NCBI GenBank assembly: GCA_029561345.1 | Contig: JAKQJC010000016.1 | Coordinates: forward strand, 62,001-126,000 | Source: Chloroflexota bacterium | GTDB lineage: Bacteria > Chloroflexota > Anaerolineae > Anaerolineales > Anaerolineaceae | Direction: 5' to 3' | Length of the DNA stretch: 64,000 nt | In this document: piece after piece, positions 61,584-64,000 of the stretch | Layout of the letters: every line of letters begins with the position of its first letter | Numbering within the stretch: position 1 is the stretch's first letter | Notes under the pieces: model-generated | Database searches by the model: none | Told to the model about the DNA's origin: nothing | Seen by the model: the letters and a program-made list of their open reading frames with translations, nothing else | Position numbers and translations under genes: made by a program

Positions 61584-62098
61584 GCCTGCTGCTTTGCGCC
61601 ATTCCCGTTCTCATCCTCTCGCTGCTGTTCTTCTGGCAGTCGGGGCGGCAGCGCCGCGCCGCCGGACTGCCCGGCGGGCGCATCATCTACACCGACACCC
61701 GTGCCTGGGAAGAGGTGAGCAAGCCGCTCTACGATGCCGCCCTCGACCTGACCGGCAAGCCCGACTACATTGTGCAGGAAGGCCGCCAGATCACCCCGGT
61801 GGAGGTGAAAACCGGGCGCACCCCTTCAGAGCCTTACGATTCGCATATCTTTCAGCTGGCCGCCTACTGCCTGCTGGTGGACCGCACCCTGCGCATCCGG
61901 CCCAAAATGGGCGTGCTCAGCTACCCCAACCGCACCTTTGCCGTGGATTACACCGCCGAGCTGGAGGCCGCCCTGATGGACCTGCTGGCCGAAATGCGCA
62001 TTCAGGAGCGGCGCGATGAAATTGAGCGCTCGCATGACGACCCGGCGCGCTGCGCCCGCTGCGGCTACCGCCAGGTCTGTGACCAGCGGCTGAGCTGA
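61580..62098 (+). CDS. Cas4-like nuclease, catalytic chain (membrane-anchored)
   Basis: 172 residues. A transmembrane helix (about 1-20), then the PD-(D/E)xK core: D62 in GKPDYI, E75 and K77 in PVEVKTG, Q92 in IFQLAAYCLL. Three C-terminal cysteines C158, C161 and C167 match the remaining iron-sulfur ligands of Cas4. It needs the upstream gene's C15 and H41 to complete the cluster and active site. Predicted cytosolic domain at the membrane; DNA 5'-end processing is inferred by analogy. Confidence 0.72.
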   Translation: MSLLLCAIPVLILSLLFFWQSGRQRRAAGLPGGRIIYTDTRAWEEVSKPLYDAALDLTGKPDYIVQEGRQITPVEVKTGRTPSEPYDSHIFQLAAYCLLVDRTLRIRPKMGVLSYPNRTFAVDYTAELEAALMDLLAEMRIQERRDEIERSHDDPARCARCGYRQVCDQRLS

Positions 62099-62105
62099 AA
62101 TAGGC

Positions 62106-62111
62106 TATAAT
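62106..62111 (+). promoter_or_regulatory. -10 box of nadK (leaderless)
   Basis: Perfect TATAAT ending 6 nt before the nadK ATG; no ribosome site. -35 box is poor. Confidence 0.6.
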
Positions 62112-62117
62112 CAGATC

Positions 62118-62987
62118 ATGGTCAACCAGCCCGTTCCCCGCAGTGTTTTTATCGCCGTGCATCCCTTTGTGCACCAGGCCGCTGTTGAAGCGCGCGATGT
62201 GGTGCAGATGCTGCAGGACGGCGGCCTGCACGTGGTCAGCGGCACCTTCGATGACGAGGCCATGCGCGCCCGCGTGCGTGCCCGCGAATTCGATATGGTG
62301 GTGGTGATGGGCGGCGACGGCACCATGCTGCGCGCCGGACATCTCTGTGCCCCGCTGGATATTCCCGTGTTGGGCATCAACATGGGGCATTTCGGCTTTT
62401 TGTATGAACTGCAGCGCGCCGATTGGATGAATTCGCTGCCCCTGCTGCTGCAGGGCGATTACTGGCTCGAGCGGCGCATGATGATGCGCGCGGCTTTCTG
62501 CCGCGGCGCCAGCACCCTGGGCCAGTGGGAGGTGCTCAACGATGTGGTGGTCTGCCGCGGGCAGTATGTGCGCCCGGTGCAGCTGCGCGCCTTTGTCAAC
62601 GGCGGCCTCTTTGCCTCCTATGTAGCCGACGGCCTGATCGCCTCTACGGCCACCGGCTCCACCGCCTATGCCCTGGCGGCCGGCGGCCCCATTCTGCCCC
62701 CTGACCTGCGCAACATCCTCATGGTGCCGGTGGCCCCCCATCTTTCGGTGGACCGGGCGGTGGTACTGGCCGAGGGCGCAGCGGTGACCATCGAGGTGGT
62801 CTCGGCCAACCAGGCGGTGCTGAGCGTGGACGGCCAGCCGCCCATTGTGCTCGATAACGGCGACCGCGTGGAAGTGACTTCCAGCGCCCACAGCCTGCCC
62901 CTGGTGCGCTTTCAGGATCCGGGCTATTTTTACCGCAATCTGACCTCGCACATGGAACAAAATCCTCTCTTTGGTGCCAGCAAATGA
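62118..62987 (+). CDS. nadK: NAD kinase
   Basis: 289 residues. Catalytic GGDGTMLRAGH, NDVVVCRG and the DGLIASTATGSTAYALAAGGP motif of NAD kinases. Makes NADP from NAD. Its own -10 box suggests independent transcription. ATGA overlap with the next gene. Confidence 0.96.
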   Translation: MVNQPVPRSVFIAVHPFVHQAAVEARDVVQMLQDGGLHVVSGTFDDEAMRARVRAREFDMVVVMGGDGTMLRAGHLCAPLDIPVLGINMGHFGFLYELQRADWMNSLPLLLQGDYWLERRMMMRAAFCRGASTLGQWEVLNDVVVCRGQYVRPVQLRAFVNGGLFASYVADGLIASTATGSTAYALAAGGPILPPDLRNILMVPVAPHLSVDRAVVLAEGAAVTIEVVSANQAVLSVDGQPPIVLDNGDRVEVTSSAHSLPLVRFQDPGYFYRNLTSHMEQNPLFGASK

Positions 62988-63553
62988 ACGAAACCGCAAC
63001 CGAACCGACCCAACCCGAAGTTTTTACCTGCGTGAACCACCCCAAGGTGGAAACCAGCCTGTTCTGCAACCGCTGCGAGCGGCCCATCTGCCCGAAGTGC
63101 GCCGTGCTGACCCCCACCGGCTACCGCTGCAAGGAGTGCATTCGCGGCCAGCAGAAGGTCTTTGAAACCGCCCTGCCGCGCGATTACGTGATTGGCCCGC
63201 TGATCGCCGTGATCCTTTCAGCCATCGGCGCCCTGATTGCCAATGTGATGGGCTTTTTTGTGTTCATCATTGCCCCGCTGGCTGGCTTTGCCATCGCCGA
63301 GGCGGTGCGTTTTGGTGTGGGCAGGCGCCGCAGCCGCAACCTGTTCATCATTGTGGCGGGGGCCACCGCCCTGGGCGCGACCCTGCAGCCGTTTTTTACG
63401 CTGGGCATGCTGCTGCTTTATATCATTGCCAGCGGCGAAGGCCTGACCGGCTTCTCGCCGATCGCCCTGGTTGGCCTGATCTGGCCAATGGTCTATGTTT
63501 TTCTGGTCACCTCCACCGTGTATTACCGTCTGACAGGAATTCAAATTCGCTAA
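62984..63553 (+). CDS. B-box-like zinc-finger membrane protein
   Basis: 189 residues. Zinc-binding CVNHPKVETSLFCNRCERPICPKC and CKEC pattern (about 15-55) followed by four or so helices. Overlaps nadK by 4 nt and ends just before recN. Function unknown; protein-protein interaction by the zinc motif is likely. Confidence 0.75.
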   Translation: MNETATEPTQPEVFTCVNHPKVETSLFCNRCERPICPKCAVLTPTGYRCKECIRGQQKVFETALPRDYVIGPLIAVILSAIGALIANVMGFFVFIIAPLAGFAIAEAVRFGVGRRRSRNLFIIVAGATALGATLQPFFTLGMLLLYIIASGEGLTGFSPIALVGLIWPMVYVFLVTSTVYYRLTGIQIR

Positions 63554-63559
63554 AAGCCT

Positions 63560-64000
63560 ATGCTGAGTGAACTGCGTATTGACCAATTTGCCATCATCCA
63601 GCACCTTGAATTGAGCTTTGAGAAGGGGCTGACCATTTTCACCGGTGAAACCGGCGCGGGTAAATCCATCATCCTTGATGCCATTGAAGCCATTCTGGGC
63701 TGGAAGGTGGATCCTTCGCTGATTCGCGCCGGGGCCGAGCGCGCCAGCATCGAGGCCGTGTTCCGGCTCGAAGGCGCGGCCGGCGCAGCCGTGCGCGAAA
63801 TTCTGGAACGGGAAGACCTGGTGGATGACAACCCGGCTTTTGTCACCCTGGCGCGCGAAATGCGCCGCGAAGGCCGCACCACCGCCCGCATTAACGGGCG
63901 CAGCGTCAGCACGGGGCTGCTGCGCGAGGTGGGGGGCCTGCTGGTGGATATCCACGGGCAGTCGGAGCATCTTTCATTGTTGAATGTCAACCAGCATCTC
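63560..64000 (+). CDS. recN: DNA repair protein RecN (5' part)
   Basis: 147 residues visible; the frame continues past the window. LSELRIDQFAIIQHLELSF, Walker A GETGAGKSIILDAI and DIHGQSEH are diagnostic of RecN, an SMC-like ATPase for double-strand break repair. The start at 63560 lies 6 nt after the upstream stop. Together with the genes upstream it ends a DNA-metabolism neighbourhood. Confidence 0.94.
   Translation, partial: MLSELRIDQFAIIQHLELSFEKGLTIFTGETGAGKSIILDAIEAILGWKVDPSLIRAGAERASIEAVFRLEGAAGAAVREILEREDLVDDNPAFVTLAREMRREGRTTARINGRSVSTGLLREVGGLLVDIHGQSEHLSLLNVNQHL

Noticed and set aside
61575-61590. Frameshift as the cause of the split nuclease
   Set aside because: A natural ATGA overlap and one transmembrane helix on each side suggest a real two-gene design; still needs checking against relatives.
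61344-62098. CRISPR-Cas locus suggested by the Cas4-like genes
   Set aside because: No repeat-spacer array and no other cas gene is visible; the nuclease stands in an ssb/translin context.

Overview
The window looks like a GC-rich chromosomal segment from a Gram-variable, lipoprotein-rich bacterium, most likely Chloroflexota (Anaerolineae-like). This is inferred from gene content: Thr-Pro stalked lipoproteins, a VorB-type 2-oxoacid:ferredoxin oxidoreductase, a bacterial eRF1-like (baeRF) protein, a bacterial translin, and a split Cas4-like nuclease beside nadK and recN. No rRNA, tRNA, CRISPR array, insertion sequence or phage gene was seen. About 60 protein genes are called. Gene order is dense, with many ATGA start/stop overlaps and clear hairpin terminators.

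Layout. 1-3.7 kb: a nitrilase-family gene (cut by the window edge) and a four-gene ferredoxin oxidoreductase operon. 3.9-5.3 kb: moaA and an inorganic-pyrophosphatase-like gene. 5.3-10 kb: an MFS transporter, a membrane-anchored GH31 glycosidase and a ParB-fold protein. 10.1-14.8 kb: a coiled-coil protein, a hydrolase, and an operon of NDH-2, a UPF0173 hydrolase and a sulfite-oxidase-like molybdoenzyme. 14.9-22.2 kb: dnaK, phosphohexomutase, a DUF389/SH3 membrane protein, a BMP-like lipoprotein, a NUDIX hydrolase and a LysM lipoprotein. 22.3-26 kb: two adjacent, complementarily degenerate histidine kinases. 26.2-29.7 kb: cbpA-like, htrA-like, and a baeRF gene behind a strongly structured leader. 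29.9-34.8 kb: GNAT, a membrane HhH protein, and an ECF sigma/partner pair divergent from a DUF4097 beta-helix gene.

35-48 kb: a propeller lipoprotein, an FAD oxidoreductase, an LPG-synthase-like membrane protein, ABC-F, a glycosyltransferase, an AT-richer orphan ORF, a MOP-type flippase fused to a periplasmic domain, and a GH1 beta-glucosidase. 48-59.4 kb: a second membrane HhH protein, an ICMT-like protein, priA, a stalked lipoprotein, a MEMO-family protein, a LysM/M23 peptidase, an ogt-EamA-OsmC operon, kbl and a small STAS-like protein. 59.4-64 kb: ssb, DUF3467, translin, a Cas4-like nuclease split over two membrane-anchored chains, nadK, a B-box membrane protein and the start of recN.

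The most unusual items are: (1) the ssb-DUF3467-translin-split Cas4-like cluster, where the predicted Fe-S cysteines and nuclease active site are shared between two overlapping genes; (2) a perfect two-stem pseudoknot (11 + 10 bp) upstream of the baeRF gene; (3) two matching ECF promoters (same elements, same 16-nt spacer) that predict autoregulation of the sigma factor and control of the divergent DUF4097 gene; (4) the kinase pair; and (5) several promoters whose -10 boxes sit so close to the ATG that the mRNAs should be leaderless. All assignments are from reading the sequence; no database search was run.
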